Shown here one piece after another: positions 1-6,803 of a stretch of DNA of 37,858 nt. The notes under the pieces were generated by a model. It saw only the letters and a program-made list of their open reading frames with translations. It had not been told where the DNA came from and ran no database searches. This DNA is from a virus. How positions within the stretch are numbered: position 1 is the stretch's first letter; the number at the start of each line of letters is the position of its first letter. Both the position numbers and the translations under genes were made by a program. Where the stretch lies: positions 1 through 37,858 of the IMG/VR virus record IMGVR_UViG_3300001849_000217; one strand, 5' to 3'.

Positions 1-1009
1 GTTTGTCGCGTCGTCGGACAGCGCGGGCAACTGGACGGTGATTGCCTACCAGAAGGCCAGCGGACAAGCTGTTGTGTCATCTGGTGGCGGTGGCTCGCCG
101 TCGCAGCCGCAGGGCCGGATCACACTGACGACCGCGACGCCAGTGCTAACGTCGACCGTGAGCGGGGCGGCGACGGTGTATTACACGCCGCATATCGGCC
201 AATACGTCCCGCTGTACAATGGGTCGACGTGGACCATGACAGATATCGGCGGCGAGCTGAGCCAGGCCACGACAGATGCCACTAAATCACCGGCCGCGTG
301 CGCGACGAACAGCAATTATGACTTGTTCGTGTGGTTGGACGGCAGCACGTACCGGTGCACGCGTGGTCCCGCGTGGACGTCGGACACGGCGCGCGGCGCG
401 GGTGCCGGCACGACCGAGCTTCAGATGCTCAATGGAATCTGGACCAACAAAAACGCAGTAACGAACGGGCCGGCGGCCAATCGCGGTACGTACGTCGGGA
501 CGATCCGCACAAACGGATCAAGTCTAGTTGATTGCATTATGCCGACCGCGAGCGCGAACGGCGGCACTGCGGGCGTAATCGGTATTTGGAACGCCTATAG
601 CCGCTCCGGTTGGACGGCAATGAATTTGGATTCCACGGACTCTTGGAGTTACACGACCGGCTCGTGGCGGCAATCCAACAACTCCGCCAACATGCAAACG
701 TCATGGATCACAGGCATCGCGGGCGACACGACGCTTGCTGTCGGCAACTGTTGGTGTACTGGGTCGGGCAACGGTCGTCTTGGAATTGGGTTTGACACGG
801 TATCTGCCCCGAGCGGCATCACCACTGCCGCAGTCGGACAAACCGGGAGCATCGTCGGCTCGACGACACTGCCAATGCGCGCGCCGATCGGCTGGCATTA
901 CTTCGCCTTGCTGGAATATGGCACCACGTCGCTGGTCTTCTACGGCGACAACGGGACGTTCGCATCGTCCGCCGTTCAATCTGGGCTCATCGTCAGCGGG
1001 ACGTTCTAA
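1..1009 (+). CDS. Tail fibre protein, C-terminal part (5' truncated by the window edge)
   Basis: The frame is open from base 2, and a GTG at 38 is only an internal codon, so this is the 3' part of a longer gene. A short Gly-rich linker (GGGGS-like) leads into a domain of about 280 residues. Its pattern (GRITLTT, VYYTP, YDLFVW, TRGPAW, NRGTYVGTIRT) is one I recognise from alphaproteobacterial tail-fibre C-termini. It is rich in Ser, Thr, Gly and aromatic residues, as in beta-structured trimeric fibres that bind the host surface. The stop TAA overlaps the ATG of the next gene (TAATG). It may be the end of the fibre that starts at 36202, but the frames do not match across a direct join. The fibre role is likely; receptor binding is inferred. 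Confidence 0.75.
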   Translation, partial: FVASSDSAGNWTVIAYQKASGQAVVSSGGGGSPSQPQGRITLTTATPVLTSTVSGAATVYYTPHIGQYVPLYNGSTWTMTDIGGELSQATTDATKSPAACATNSNYDLFVWLDGSTYRCTRGPAWTSDTARGAGAGTTELQMLNGIWTNKNAVTNGPAANRGTYVGTIRTNGSSLVDCIMPTASANGGTAGVIGIWNAYSRSGWTAMNLDSTDSWSYTTGSWRQSNNSANMQTSWITGIAGDTTLAVGNCWCTGSGNGRLGIGFDTVSAPSGITTAAVGQTGSIVGSTTLPMRAPIGWHYFALLEYGTTSLVFYGDNGTFASSAVQSGLIVSGTF

Positions 1010-1533
1010 TGGCTCTCACAGAAGCGATTGAAATTGTATGCCCCATTCACGGCGTTGCGATCGGCAGTCGCAACGACAGAAGGACGTGGCGCATCGACTA
1101 CAAGCCGGAAGCGACGGAACAGCAAAAAGCCGCTGCGCAAGCGGTCTTGCTTGCGTTCGACATCGACGCCCCGACTGCGGCCATGGTCGATGCCGAACGC
1201 GACCGGCGGCTGAATGCGTTTGCGTTCGGCGGTCGCCGATATGATTTTGACCCGGACAGTCAAACCAACATGACGGGAGCCGGCACGCTGGCGCTGGCCG
1301 CGATCATCTCGGGCAAACAGCCGGGTGATCTCAGATGGGCGGACCCAGATCGCGACTTCGGCTGGATCGCTGCCGACAACACTTTGGTGGCCATGGATGC
1401 GCAAACGACGATGGCGTTTGCGCAGGCGGCCGCGCACTGGAAATCGTCGCACATCATGATCGGGCGCGCGCTCAAAGACGCAACCCCAATTCCTGCGGAT
1501 TTTGCAAATGACGCACATTGGCCTGCACCGTGA
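1009..1533 (+). CDS. DUF4376 domain protein (tail-fibre-associated)
   Basis: This 174-residue protein ends in a DUF4376-like region. The visible blocks are DAERDRR near residue 63, GTLALAAIISGKQPGDLRW near 95, FGWIAADN, MDAQT and the closing RALKD. The N-terminal 60 residues are a variable head. Members of this family commonly lie directly downstream of tail-fibre genes, where an assembly-chaperone or small tail-protein role is suspected but not shown. The start ATG overlaps the fibre stop by one base, which suggests translational coupling. The exact role is unknown. Confidence 0.75.
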   Translation: MALTEAIEIVCPIHGVAIGSRNDRRTWRIDYKPEATEQQKAAAQAVLLAFDIDAPTAAMVDAERDRRLNAFAFGGRRYDFDPDSQTNMTGAGTLALAAIISGKQPGDLRWADPDRDFGWIAADNTLVAMDAQTTMAFAQAAAHWKSSHIMIGRALKDATPIPADFANDAHWPAP

Positions 1534-1732
1534 CGTCAAGGCCGCCGCGTTTGTCGATGACCTATCCCGAACCGCCGAGGAAATGCGGCGCAAGCAGCAG
1601 GCGGCCGAGGACGTGTCCGGCGACGTGCGGGAGCAGGTCAACATGCAGGGACGCGCGCTCGTTGCCATGGGGGATGAGATCATCAAGCTCAAGGCTGCGC
1701 TCGGCGCGCTGGCGCGGGAGGCGTCGAAATGA
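1508..1732 (+). CDS. Small coiled-coil hypothetical protein
   Basis: A 74-residue protein read from ATG 1508; a TTG at 1502 is a less likely start. It overlaps the end of the DUF4376 gene by 26 bases and the endolysin start by 4 bases (ATGA), so the cluster is tightly packed. It is highly charged, Ala- and Glu-rich, and probably one long helix with a late heptad-like stretch (IIKLKAALGALAREA). No signal peptide or membrane segment is visible. I do not recognise a family. Its position between fibre and lysis genes would fit a small tail or lysis accessory role, but nothing in the sequence decides it. Confidence 0.55.
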   Translation: MTHIGLHRDVKAAAFVDDLSRTAEEMRRKQQAAEDVSGDVREQVNMQGRALVAMGDEIIKLKAALGALAREASK

Positions 1733-2493
1733 AAATTTCATCTCGTGGCCTCGACATGATCAAAGAATTCGAGGGCTATCACCGCGCGCTGCCGGACGGC
1801 TCGTGCATCCCATACCGTTGCCCGGCTGGCGTCCTGACGATCGGCTACGGCTGCACCGAAAGCGTGCGGGAAGGCATGCGCTGGACCAAGGCGGACGCCG
1901 AGGCGCGCTTGCTCGGCGAACTGGAGAAGCACGAGGCCGCCGTCCAGCGCTACTCGACGACGGACCTCAACCAGAACCAGTTCGATGCGCTGGTGTCGTT
2001 TTCCTACAACCTCGGCACCGAGGCGTTGCGGCAATCGACGCTGCTCAAGAAGGTCAACGCGGGTCAGTGGGAGGCGGCGGGCCAGGAGTTCGGGCGCTGG
2101 ACCAAGGCTGCTGGCAAGGTGCTCCCCGGCCTCGTGGCGCGTCGCGGCAAAGAGGCGGCGCTGTTCCTAGAGCCGATTTCGGCGGCGATCGAGCCTGAGA
2201 TGCCGCAGAAGCTGGACCAGCCGGCGGACACCACACCGAACCCTCTCCACAAGTCCGGAACGATCTGGGGGGCGATCACGGCGGCCTTCGCCACGCTCAT
2301 CCACTACCTCGACGAAGGCACGAAAGCCGTCATTGAGTGGGTCGGCGCGATCGGCGATCTGGAGCCAGTTCGCGAAACCGCGATGAAGATCGGCGGCAAC
2401 GCCAAGGCGATCGGCCTTGGGCTCACGGTTGCCGGGATTGGCATCGTCGTGTCCCGCCGCGTGAAGGCCCACAATGAGGGTAAGGCAGGCTGA
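1729..2493 (+). CDS. Endolysin, GH24 lysozyme with hydrophobic C-terminal region
   Basis: It cleaves peptidoglycan (N-acetylmuramidase). The first 150 residues are a T4/P22-type GH24 lysozyme: Glu15 in the KEFEG block, Cys31 and Thr37 in the YRCPAGVLTIGYG block (the family triad is E, D or C, T), FSYN at 91-94 and GLVARR at 134-139. The Glu-to-Cys spacing is longer than usual, with an insertion around LPDGSCIP. After residue 150 a linker leads to two hydrophobic stretches, about 179-194 and 227-242, followed by basic residues, so the enzyme may be tethered to the inner membrane. There is no N-terminal signal or SAR segment. Spanin genes follow directly. The fold is confident; membrane anchoring is inferred. 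Confidence 0.9.
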   Translation: MKISSRGLDMIKEFEGYHRALPDGSCIPYRCPAGVLTIGYGCTESVREGMRWTKADAEARLLGELEKHEAAVQRYSTTDLNQNQFDALVSFSYNLGTEALRQSTLLKKVNAGQWEAAGQEFGRWTKAAGKVLPGLVARRGKEAALFLEPISAAIEPEMPQKLDQPADTTPNPLHKSGTIWGAITAAFATLIHYLDEGTKAVIEWVGAIGDLEPVRETAMKIGGNAKAIGLGLTVAGIGIVVSRRVKAHNEGKAG

Positions 2494-2495
2494 TC

Positions 2496-2756
2496 ATGGG
2501 ATTTCTGCTGGCCGGTCTCGGTCAATACGGGCTCATCGCGGCATTGATCGCGGGGCTTCTGGTGACTGTTGCAACGTGGCGTACCGTGGACGTGTCCAAA
2601 CAACGGGCCATCGGCGCACAAGCGGCTGTGGCCAAGATCGAGGCGAAAACCAATGAAGCTCTCAACGCTGGCCGCGCGGCTGCCGAAAAGTCTCGCGCTG
2701 CTCCCGTGCCTGTTCCTCGGCGCATGTCAAAGCCCGCCCCAGGCTACGCCGATTGA
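2496..2756 (+). CDS. Rz-like inner-membrane spanin subunit
   Basis: An 86-residue protein with one N-terminal membrane segment (about residues 4-26, LLAGLGQYGLIAALIAGLL) and then a periplasmic helical region rich in Ala, Lys and Glu. This is the topology of an i-spanin, which links the inner membrane to the outer-membrane lipoprotein partner for the last step of lysis. It is much shorter than lambda Rz (153 residues). The gene starts 2 bases after the endolysin stop and its 3' half is overlapped in another frame by the Rz1-like lipoprotein, the classic Rz/Rz1 layout. The call rests on topology and position, not on sequence similarity. Confidence 0.65.
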   Translation: MGFLLAGLGQYGLIAALIAGLLVTVATWRTVDVSKQRAIGAQAAVAKIEAKTNEALNAGRAAAEKSRAAPVPVPRRMSKPAPGYAD

Positions 2757-2943
2757 CCAGATGAAGTTGATCCGGGAATTGCCACGGGTGAAGAATAGCG
2801 CGGCGGCCCCGTGCCGGCTGCAGAAGGAAATTGCGGAACAGCAGAGCTACCTCGCCGCCGTCGAGGCCGCGGCCGCGGGCAAGAGCAAGCCTCCCGTCAT
2901 CGTCGCGCAATGCGGAGCCGATAAGCCGAAGGCGACCTCATGA
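2653..2943 (+). CDS. Rz1-like outer-membrane spanin lipoprotein
   Basis: Read from ATG 2653, the protein has 96 residues with a lipoprotein signal: basic start (MKLSTLAARLPK), hydrophobic core, and lipobox LGAC with the lipidated cysteine at residue 25. It would be the outer-membrane half of the spanin complex. The start lies inside the Rz-like gene in a different frame and the gene runs 187 bases past it. A longer in-frame reading from 2569 puts an unrelated stretch before the signal and is rejected. The mature part has two more cysteines and few prolines, so it is not a typical proline-rich Rz1, but the lipobox and overlap are clear. Confidence 0.75.
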   Translation: MKLSTLAARLPKSLALLPCLFLGACQSPPQATPIDQMKLIRELPRVKNSAAAPCRLQKEIAEQQSYLAAVEAAAAGKSKPPVIVAQCGADKPKATS

Positions 2944-3204
2944 ATGCCTCAACGCCCACACGAATTGCTGATGGAATCGTTCTCGCTCGAAACCGATCGG
3001 CGCTTGACGCGGATCGAGGTGCACCAGGAGCACCGGGAGGAGAGCAACGAGACCTACAAGGAGCGGGCCGACAAGCGCCTCGACGCAATCGAGAAGCGCA
3101 TGTCGCTTCACGAGCGGGCTATCCTGGCCATCGCGGGCATCCTTCAAGTGATCTTGCAAGACAAGTATCCCAAGCTCGCCGCGATCTTGAAGGGGCTGCT
3201 GTGA
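2944..3204 (+). CDS. XhlA-like membrane protein, possible holin accessory
   Basis: An 86-residue protein starting right after the stop of the lipoprotein gene. Residues 12-57 form a strongly charged coiled coil (RRLTRIEVHQEH, RLDAIEKRMS) and the C-terminus is hydrophobic (AILAIAGILQVIL, then AAILKGLL). A coiled coil followed by a C-terminal membrane segment is the architecture of the XhlA/hemolysin family linked to phage lysis. A cytoplasmic coiled coil with a tail anchor is predicted. It may help or replace a classical holin, since no other multi-pass holin is obvious here. The family assignment is tentative. Confidence 0.55.
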   Translation: MPQRPHELLMESFSLETDRRLTRIEVHQEHREESNETYKERADKRLDAIEKRMSLHERAILAIAGILQVILQDKYPKLAAILKGLL

Positions 3205-3281
3205 GCCCGCAATTCAATGTCGGCTTGGCGGTGATTGCGGCGATGGCACTCGGCTCGCTGCTGTATCATCTGGTGTTTTGA
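3201..3281 (+). CDS. 26-residue single-pass membrane microprotein
   Basis: A GTG start at 3201 overlaps the previous stop (GTGA), giving a 26-residue peptide dominated by one hydrophobic helix (LAVIAAMALGSLLYHLVF). It is the last rightward gene before the convergent leftward operon and overlaps its end by 16 bases. Translational coupling plus a membrane segment at the end of a lysis cassette suggests a small holin or pinholin-like peptide. Its size prevents any family call, and it could be fortuitous. Confidence 0.4.
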   Translation: MSPQFNVGLAVIAAMALGSLLYHLVF

Positions 3282-3484
3282 AGCGGCGACTTTCGCGGCT
3301 CACTCATGCGGATGGTCGCCGCGATTGTCTTGACCAGCAGGTCACGCGCCTCAATAATCGACCCCGCCTTGTTCGGGCCGGTCCAGTACAATGAAGGAGG
3401 CTCTGGCCATGGTAGCGTCGACAAGTATTTATCAAGCGCTCTGACCACGCACTCGGCTGTCATTGCTGCATCGTCGTCTTTCAT
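3266..3484 (-). CDS. Hypothetical protein at the end of the leftward operon
   Basis: A 72-residue acidic-start protein (MKDDDAAMTAE) with a central WPEPPSLYW segment. ATG at 3484 overlaps the NusG-like stop by one base; GTG at 3487 is an alternative. It is the last gene of the leftward operon and meets the lysis cassette tail to tail, with a 16-base overlap. A weak imperfect hairpin (3282-3300) lies in this junction without a T-run, so I see no clear terminator. Family unknown. Confidence 0.5.
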   Translation of the reverse strand: MKDDDAAMTAECVVRALDKYLSTLPWPEPPSLYWTGPNKAGSIIEARDLLVKTIAATIRMSEPRKSPLQNTR

Positions 3485-3960
3485 CACGCCGCCTCCACCA
3501 TTGCCTCGTCTACGCGCTGTTCGAAAGTCCTACCGAACATCTCCACGTCGATTACCACCTTGCCGGCCTCCAGCCGCTTGAACAAGACTGAGAGTTCGGC
3601 GCGCGCCCCGCGCTTCATGCGCAAGGCTTGCCCCGGCGTGAACCGCTCCGGTTCGGCCTCGACTTCCGCCAGCACCCGCATGGCGTGAAGCTCTGCTGAT
3701 GTGACGGTGGCATATCGATCACCGATGCGCATCACGCCGACGACAGCGGGCATCAACTCCCTGACGTAGTCCCATTGGTCGAAAATCTTGGCGTCGGCGA
3801 AGGCGTAGCAGGGGAGAACGGCGCGCGTCTCCTTGGATTTCTTGCCATTCCGCACCACGCGCACAGTCTGCTCAGGCGCTCGCGCATCGATGCCGAGGCG
3901 CACAAGCGCCTCCCGTACTACGATCTCGGATCGATACCGCACGCGGAGGGCGTACCACAT
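3484..3960 (-). CDS. NusG/RfaH-family transcription elongation factor (phage paralogue)
   Basis: A 158-residue protein with NusG architecture. The N-terminal NGN domain spans about residues 1-105 (WYALRVRYRSE at the start, an R-rich strand, LPCYAFADAK in the place of the family's P-G-Y-x-F block). The C-terminal KOW-type domain is about residues 106-158 (FTPGQALRMKRGA, then VVIDVEMFGR, close to the NusG pattern of V-x-I-FGR). Such proteins bind RNA polymerase and change pausing and termination. The start ATG overlaps the previous stop (TGATG); a longer reading from 4194 has no family resemblance. The gene sits in the leftward early operon with replication genes. It probably acts on phage transcription, but specificity and target sites are unknown. 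Confidence 0.8.
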   Translation of the reverse strand: MWYALRVRYRSEIVVREALVRLGIDARAPEQTVRVVRNGKKSKETRAVLPCYAFADAKIFDQWDYVRELMPAVVGVMRIGDRYATVTSAELHAMRVLAEVEAEPERFTPGQALRMKRGARAELSVLFKRLEAGKVVIDVEMFGRTFEQRVDEAMVEAA

Positions 3961-4295
3961 CAAGCACCGCCTTTCTGAGCCATTGCGCGTTGCCACGGGA
4001 ACAACACGGCCTGCTCTTTCCCGTAGAACGCCTCCAGCATCATCTTTTCTTGATGCTTGCGGAGGTTGGCGGCGGCCTTGCGCATCATCGCGTCCGTTTC
4101 GGCCTCCAGCGCCTGGCGCCAATCGGCGTCGGACATCTGCGTGATGATGCCCGTGCCGGTATCCACACTGTACATCGGCGGCTTTGCCTGACACGCGACG
4201 AACGTCGCGATCTCCTCATCGAGTGAGGAGGCGTGTATTGCCTGATCCCGCTCGATGCGGGCCATGATGCGGTCTCTGAATTGGTCGGGGCTCAT
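3960..4295 (-). CDS. Hypothetical helical protein
   Basis: A 111-residue protein from ATG 4295, preceded on the minus strand by a strong ribosome site (GGAGGG five bases upstream). A longer reading from 4343 ignores that site. It is mostly helical and charged: MSPDQFRDRIMARIERDQ at the N-terminus, a DADWRQALEAETDAMMRKAAANL stretch (split here around residue 60), and a C-terminal FYGKEQAVLFPWQRA. It is coupled to the NusG-like gene by a one-base overlap, so the two are probably made in similar amounts. No family is recognised. Confidence 0.6.
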   Translation of the reverse strand: MSPDQFRDRIMARIERDQAIHASSLDEEIATFVACQAKPPMYSVDTGTGIITQMSDADWRQALEAETDAMMRKAAANLRKHQEKMMLEAFYGKEQAVLFPWQRAMAQKGGA

Positions 4296-4296
4296 G

Positions 4297-4452
4297 TCAT
4301 CCCTCCTGTTGCAGCAGCCAGCACCCGACGGCGACCATTCCAACCGGCCCCATCATGTGCGTAAACGATATCCACCCGGCGCCCGCCGTCAGGAAGATGA
4401 GCACGGCGCCGACGATGACCTCAGCCGCGCCTATGGCTTCGGTCCAGGTCAT
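4297..4452 (-). CDS. 51-residue membrane protein
   Basis: A small protein with two hydrophobic helices: residues about 9-24 (AAEVIVGAVLIFLTAG) and 31-48 (THMMGPVGMVAVGCWLL). The start ATG overlaps the stop of the preceding 52-residue gene (ATGA) and the stop lies one base before the next gene's start, so it fits the operon perfectly. An AGGA lies about five bases upstream. Two-helix phage membrane peptides of this size are often of unknown function; a role in superinfection or membrane remodelling would be speculation. Confidence 0.55.
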   Translation of the reverse strand: MTWTEAIGAAEVIVGAVLIFLTAGAGWISFTHMMGPVGMVAVGCWLLQQEG

Positions 4453-4607
4453 GCTGTCCTGTTCTTCCGGTATCCGGCTTCCTTGCGGTCGGCCGCTTTC
4501 TTCGCTCCGATGCGCTTAGACACGTCGCGGTAAGCCTTCGCAGGCTCGACGCGAGTCCTGCCGCCTTTGGTGGCGAGCTTTGCTTTGCCGATGGATTTGG
4601 TTGCCAT
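4449..4607 (-). CDS. 52-residue highly basic protein
   Basis: A short Lys/Arg-rich protein (MATKSIGKAKLATKGG, then KRIGAKKAADRKEAGYRKNR), predicted pI very high, with no cysteines and no hydrophobic core. It may bind nucleic acid. The ATGA overlap with the next gene and a weak AAGGG ribosome site support it being translated. It lies in the leftward early operon. The family is unknown; the DNA- or RNA-binding suggestion rests only on charge. Confidence 0.5.
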   Translation of the reverse strand: MATKSIGKAKLATKGGRTRVEPAKAYRDVSKRIGAKKAADRKEAGYRKNRTA

Positions 4608-4611
4608 GTGC

Positions 4612-4896
4612 TTATCCCTTGCGCTTGAGCCGTTGATAGATTGACTCGGCTTCTTTTATCAGTTGCGACTCTGATTTAGACCTGTCCGATACGACGTGCA
4701 TTCCGCGCTCGCTGATTTCCAAAATCGGCGGACTGTCAGGGTACTGGCGTTCTTCCAGCAGTCCCAAATCAAGCAGCGTAGCGATGTCGCTATCACTGGC
4801 TTGCGCCATGACCAGGCCACGCCCAACGGCGGTGATGCCGTCTTCCGTCAATCTTCCAAAAAGCGCATAGGCACTAGCTAAATCTGTCTCTGCCAT
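4612..4896 (-). CDS. Putative small winged-helix-like protein
   Basis: A 94-residue protein. ATG 4896 has AAAGG eight bases upstream; a GTG at 4905 would overlap that site and is less likely. The order of elements (helix DLASAYALFGRLTEDG, then TLLDLGLLEERQY, then strand-like PPILEISERGMHVV) resembles the helix-helix-wing pattern of winged-helix DNA-binding proteins, where a 'LGLLE...LxLTxxG' motif is typical. The C-terminal 25 residues form a charged helix. DNA binding is an inference from pattern only. Confidence 0.5.
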   Translation of the reverse strand: MAETDLASAYALFGRLTEDGITAVGRGLVMAQASDSDIATLLDLGLLEERQYPDSPPILEISERGMHVVSDRSKSESQLIKEAESIYQRLKRKG

Positions 4897-4897
4897 T

Positions 4898-5203
4898 TCA
4901 GCCACCTTTCTTCGCGATCTTGAGGAGAACGAGGTATCCGATCAGGTCTGTGATCGTGTCTTCGCCCGCGTCTCGCCCGCGCATAAGCCGAGACAACTTG
5001 TCGTCGATGCGGACCTTGATTTGCTCGACCGCATCGGCCTTGGAGAAGCATCGCAGCGGGTCGAGCGCGCTGTTGCCGTAGGCGAGGTTTTTCGAGATCA
5101 GCATCGAGGCGATCTCGCCGCAGACTATCTCAACCTGCTGCGCAAATGCGCTCACAGCGTCGCCTGGAGCGGTTGTCTGCTGGAGTGTTAATGTAGCGGC
5201 CAT
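4898..5203 (-). CDS. DUF1599 / nucleotide-modification-associated (Nmad1-like) protein
   Basis: A 101-residue all-helical protein. The diagnostic stretch is in the C-terminal two thirds: KNLAYGNSALDPLR, then DAVEQIKVRIDDKLSRL, then EDTITDLIGYLVLL. This matches the DUF1599 pattern ('YGNS', 'QIKVRxDDKLxRL', 'EDTxxDLxGYLxL'), a family called nucleotide modification associated domain 1. Similar small helical proteins act on nucleotides, but no biochemical role is firm. It is in the same operon as a DNA methyltransferase and a replication initiator, which fits DNA or nucleotide metabolism. Confidence 0.75.
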   Translation of the reverse strand: MAATLTLQQTTAPGDAVSAFAQQVEIVCGEIASMLISKNLAYGNSALDPLRCFSKADAVEQIKVRIDDKLSRLMRGRDAGEDTITDLIGYLVLLKIAKKGG

Positions 5204-5216
5204 CCCTCAAATCCTC

Positions 5217-5459
5217 TTAGAAGCCTGTGGGAACAAGGTTCGCGGGGCATTTGAAAGTCTCACACGGGGCGCTGATCGCCTTGATGCGCACGAACTGGCG
5301 GTTTGCCGTGCAATCGAGCAGGTCGCGCAGGTCGGAAACCTCAATCAGCACTTTCGTGTCATGCCGCTGCGCTTTCGCATGAGCGGCAACTACGGCTCGG
5401 TAGTAGTCCAGGCGTTCCGGCGTCACGATCACCCTCCGATCAAATCCGATATTCCCCAT
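5217..5459 (-). CDS. Hypothetical protein downstream of the methyltransferase
   Basis: An 80-residue protein starting inside the 3' end of the methyltransferase gene (31-base overlap), with GGAG four bases before the ATG. It starts [21 protein letters not shown] and ends in a Cys-containing tail ([14 protein letters not shown]). The mid-part ([15 protein letters not shown]) looks like a strand-helix unit. No family is recognised. Its overlap suggests it is co-translated with the methyltransferase. Confidence 0.5.
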   Translation of the reverse strand: MGNIGFDRRVIVTPERLDYYRAVVAAHAKAQRHDTKVLIEVSDLRDLLDCTANRQFVRIKAISAPCETFKCPANLVPTGF

Positions 5460-6163
5460 GGCGCTCCGATCTCAAGGGCAAGTTGCTTGGGCATTGCGGG
5501 CTGTTCCACGAACAAGTCCGGCTGGCGGTAAGCCTCCTCGATGCGCCGACAGGCGATGTCGAAGTACCGCTCTTCGATCTCGATCCCGATGAACTTCCGG
5601 CCGAGCTTCACACAGGCAACGCCTGTCGTGCCGGAGCCCATGAAAGGGTCGAGAATGGTGTGGCCTCGCGTTTTCTCAATGCACCACGCCATGAGCGGAA
5701 CCGGCTTTTGCGTCGGGTGCTCGCGGGTCTTTGCCTCCGCCATCATTGACATATCGCGAAAGCAGTAGACGCCGTGACCTCGTGAAAACCAGGCCGTCTC
5801 GGCGTCCGATAGAAATGATCCGAATGCTGCGTCAAGGCGCTTAATCCAAATCAGACATGCGCCTTTAGGTAAGCGGTCCGGGAAGTTGTTCCAGCCCCAA
5901 ATGATTTGCTCTCCACCCAGAAGAAATGGGCTTGGATCAAAATCCCGATCGTCCTCGTGTATCGGCGCCCCGTAGTCTTTGCCTGTCCCGCGGCGGGCAC
6001 GGCTGGCTTGTTCTCCCCCGCTAAACCTTGTGCCATTCGTATTAAGCGAAATCCCATAGGGCGGGTCTGTCACCACGGCATCGACCTTCCCGACAGTCGG
6101 CAAAATTTCCCTGCAATCCCCCAGATAGAGCGTGCAGGCACCGATTGTCTCAATCCGGCTCAT
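5429..6163 (-). CDS. Beta-class DNA methyltransferase (N6-adenine or N4-cytosine)
   Basis: A 244-residue S-adenosylmethionine-dependent DNA methylase. The catalytic motif DPPY is at residues 33-36, HPTQKP at 149-154, and the cofactor motif DPFMGSGTT at 172-180, followed by [14 protein letters not shown]. Catalytic motif before cofactor motif is the beta-class order of amino-methyltransferases. A target-recognition segment would lie between residues 40 and 130. No restriction enzyme is next to it, so it is probably an orphan enzyme that protects phage DNA or tunes gene expression. The recognition sequence cannot be read from the protein. The start overlaps the previous stop (ATGA). Confidence 0.92.
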   Translation of the reverse strand: MSRIETIGACTLYLGDCREILPTVGKVDAVVTDPPYGISLNTNGTRFSGGEQASRARRGTGKDYGAPIHEDDRDFDPSPFLLGGEQIIWGWNNFPDRLPKGACLIWIKRLDAAFGSFLSDAETAWFSRGHGVYCFRDMSMMAEAKTREHPTQKPVPLMAWCIEKTRGHTILDPFMGSGTTGVACVKLGRKFIGIEIEERYFDIACRRIEEAYRQPDLFVEQPAMPKQLALEIGAPWGISDLIGG

Positions 6164-6363
6164 ATCTCGCTCTCCAAAATCGAAACCTTCGGCAGTGTGA
6201 TCGGCTGGCCCCGGGAGTCCGTGAGAGGCTTGCGGGGAGGGATTTCTCGCTCGGGAGGGGAAAAGCGCCGGGCAAGCAGCGCGCGGCGTTCCTCGGTCTC
6301 GATCCGCGCCTTCGAGCGCTTGACAGCTTTCCGCCAGTCCAGGCCTTGGCCGCGCTTGGTCAA
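6160..6363 (-). CDS. Small basic hypothetical protein
   Basis: A TTG at 6363 overlaps the preceding stop (TTGA) and gives 67 residues; a further TTG at 6393 would add 10. The protein is Arg/Lys-rich and probably helical in the middle ([22 protein letters not shown]), with a proline-rich C-terminal part ([14 protein letters not shown]). It overlaps the methyltransferase start by 4 bases. There is no clear ribosome site, only a G-rich run upstream, so translation probably depends on coupling. No family is recognised. Confidence 0.5.
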   Translation of the reverse strand: MTKRGQGLDWRKAVKRSKARIETEERRALLARRFSPPEREIPPRKPLTDSRGQPITLPKVSILESEI

Positions 6364-6803
6364 TTTTTGCCCCCGGACGCTACTTGCCCCCAATTGCGAT
6401 CCAGGCGCCGACTACGCGCGAGCGCAGCATCCACGCTGCCGTGCTCGCGCGCGGCCGTCTCGCGCCACTCCGCGGCTAGGCGGTAGCGCTCATTCTGGGT
6501 CGACCAGTGGTCCATAAGGCTGCGATCCGGCATCAGATCGGAAACGTTCGAGTAGTTGGCCCCGGCCATGATCCGACGCTTGGCTGCATGGATGCAGTGC
6601 GTGCGCAGAATCGAGGAAAACCCCTCGGTCTCGGCCCGCTTCACCCAAGGGTGGCTATGGAAGTGTGCCGACCATTGCCCGCTGGCGATGATGCGCTTGC
6701 CGTGCAGTGGGTGTCCCGGCTTGACCTCGGCATCGCGTAGCCCGCACACGAACACCCTCGCCATGAAATCCGCCTTGTCCGGCGTCATCTGATCGATTTG
6801 CAT
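6360..6803 (-). CDS. Hypothetical protein of the replication operon
   Basis: A 147-residue protein (ATG 6803; GTG 6806 also possible, both overlapping the previous stop). Visible features are a His-rich stretch [12 protein letters not shown] near residue 48, a Cys-His segment [10 protein letters not shown] near 69, and a basic C-terminal half with [14 protein letters not shown]. The His and Cys residues could bind a metal, but spacing does not match a known finger that I can name. It directly follows the replication initiator gene, so a replication-linked role is possible. Confidence 0.55.
   Translation of the reverse strand: MQIDQMTPDKADFMARVFVCGLRDAEVKPGHPLHGKRIIASGQWSAHFHSHPWVKRAETEGFSSILRTHCIHAAKRRIMAGANYSNVSDLMPDRSLMDHWSTQNERYRLAAEWRETAAREHGSVDAALARSRRLDRNWGQVASGGKN

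Noticed and set aside
3282-3300. Hairpin at the junction of lysis and leftward operons as terminator
   Set aside because: The stem is interrupted by a mismatch and has no T-run on either strand.
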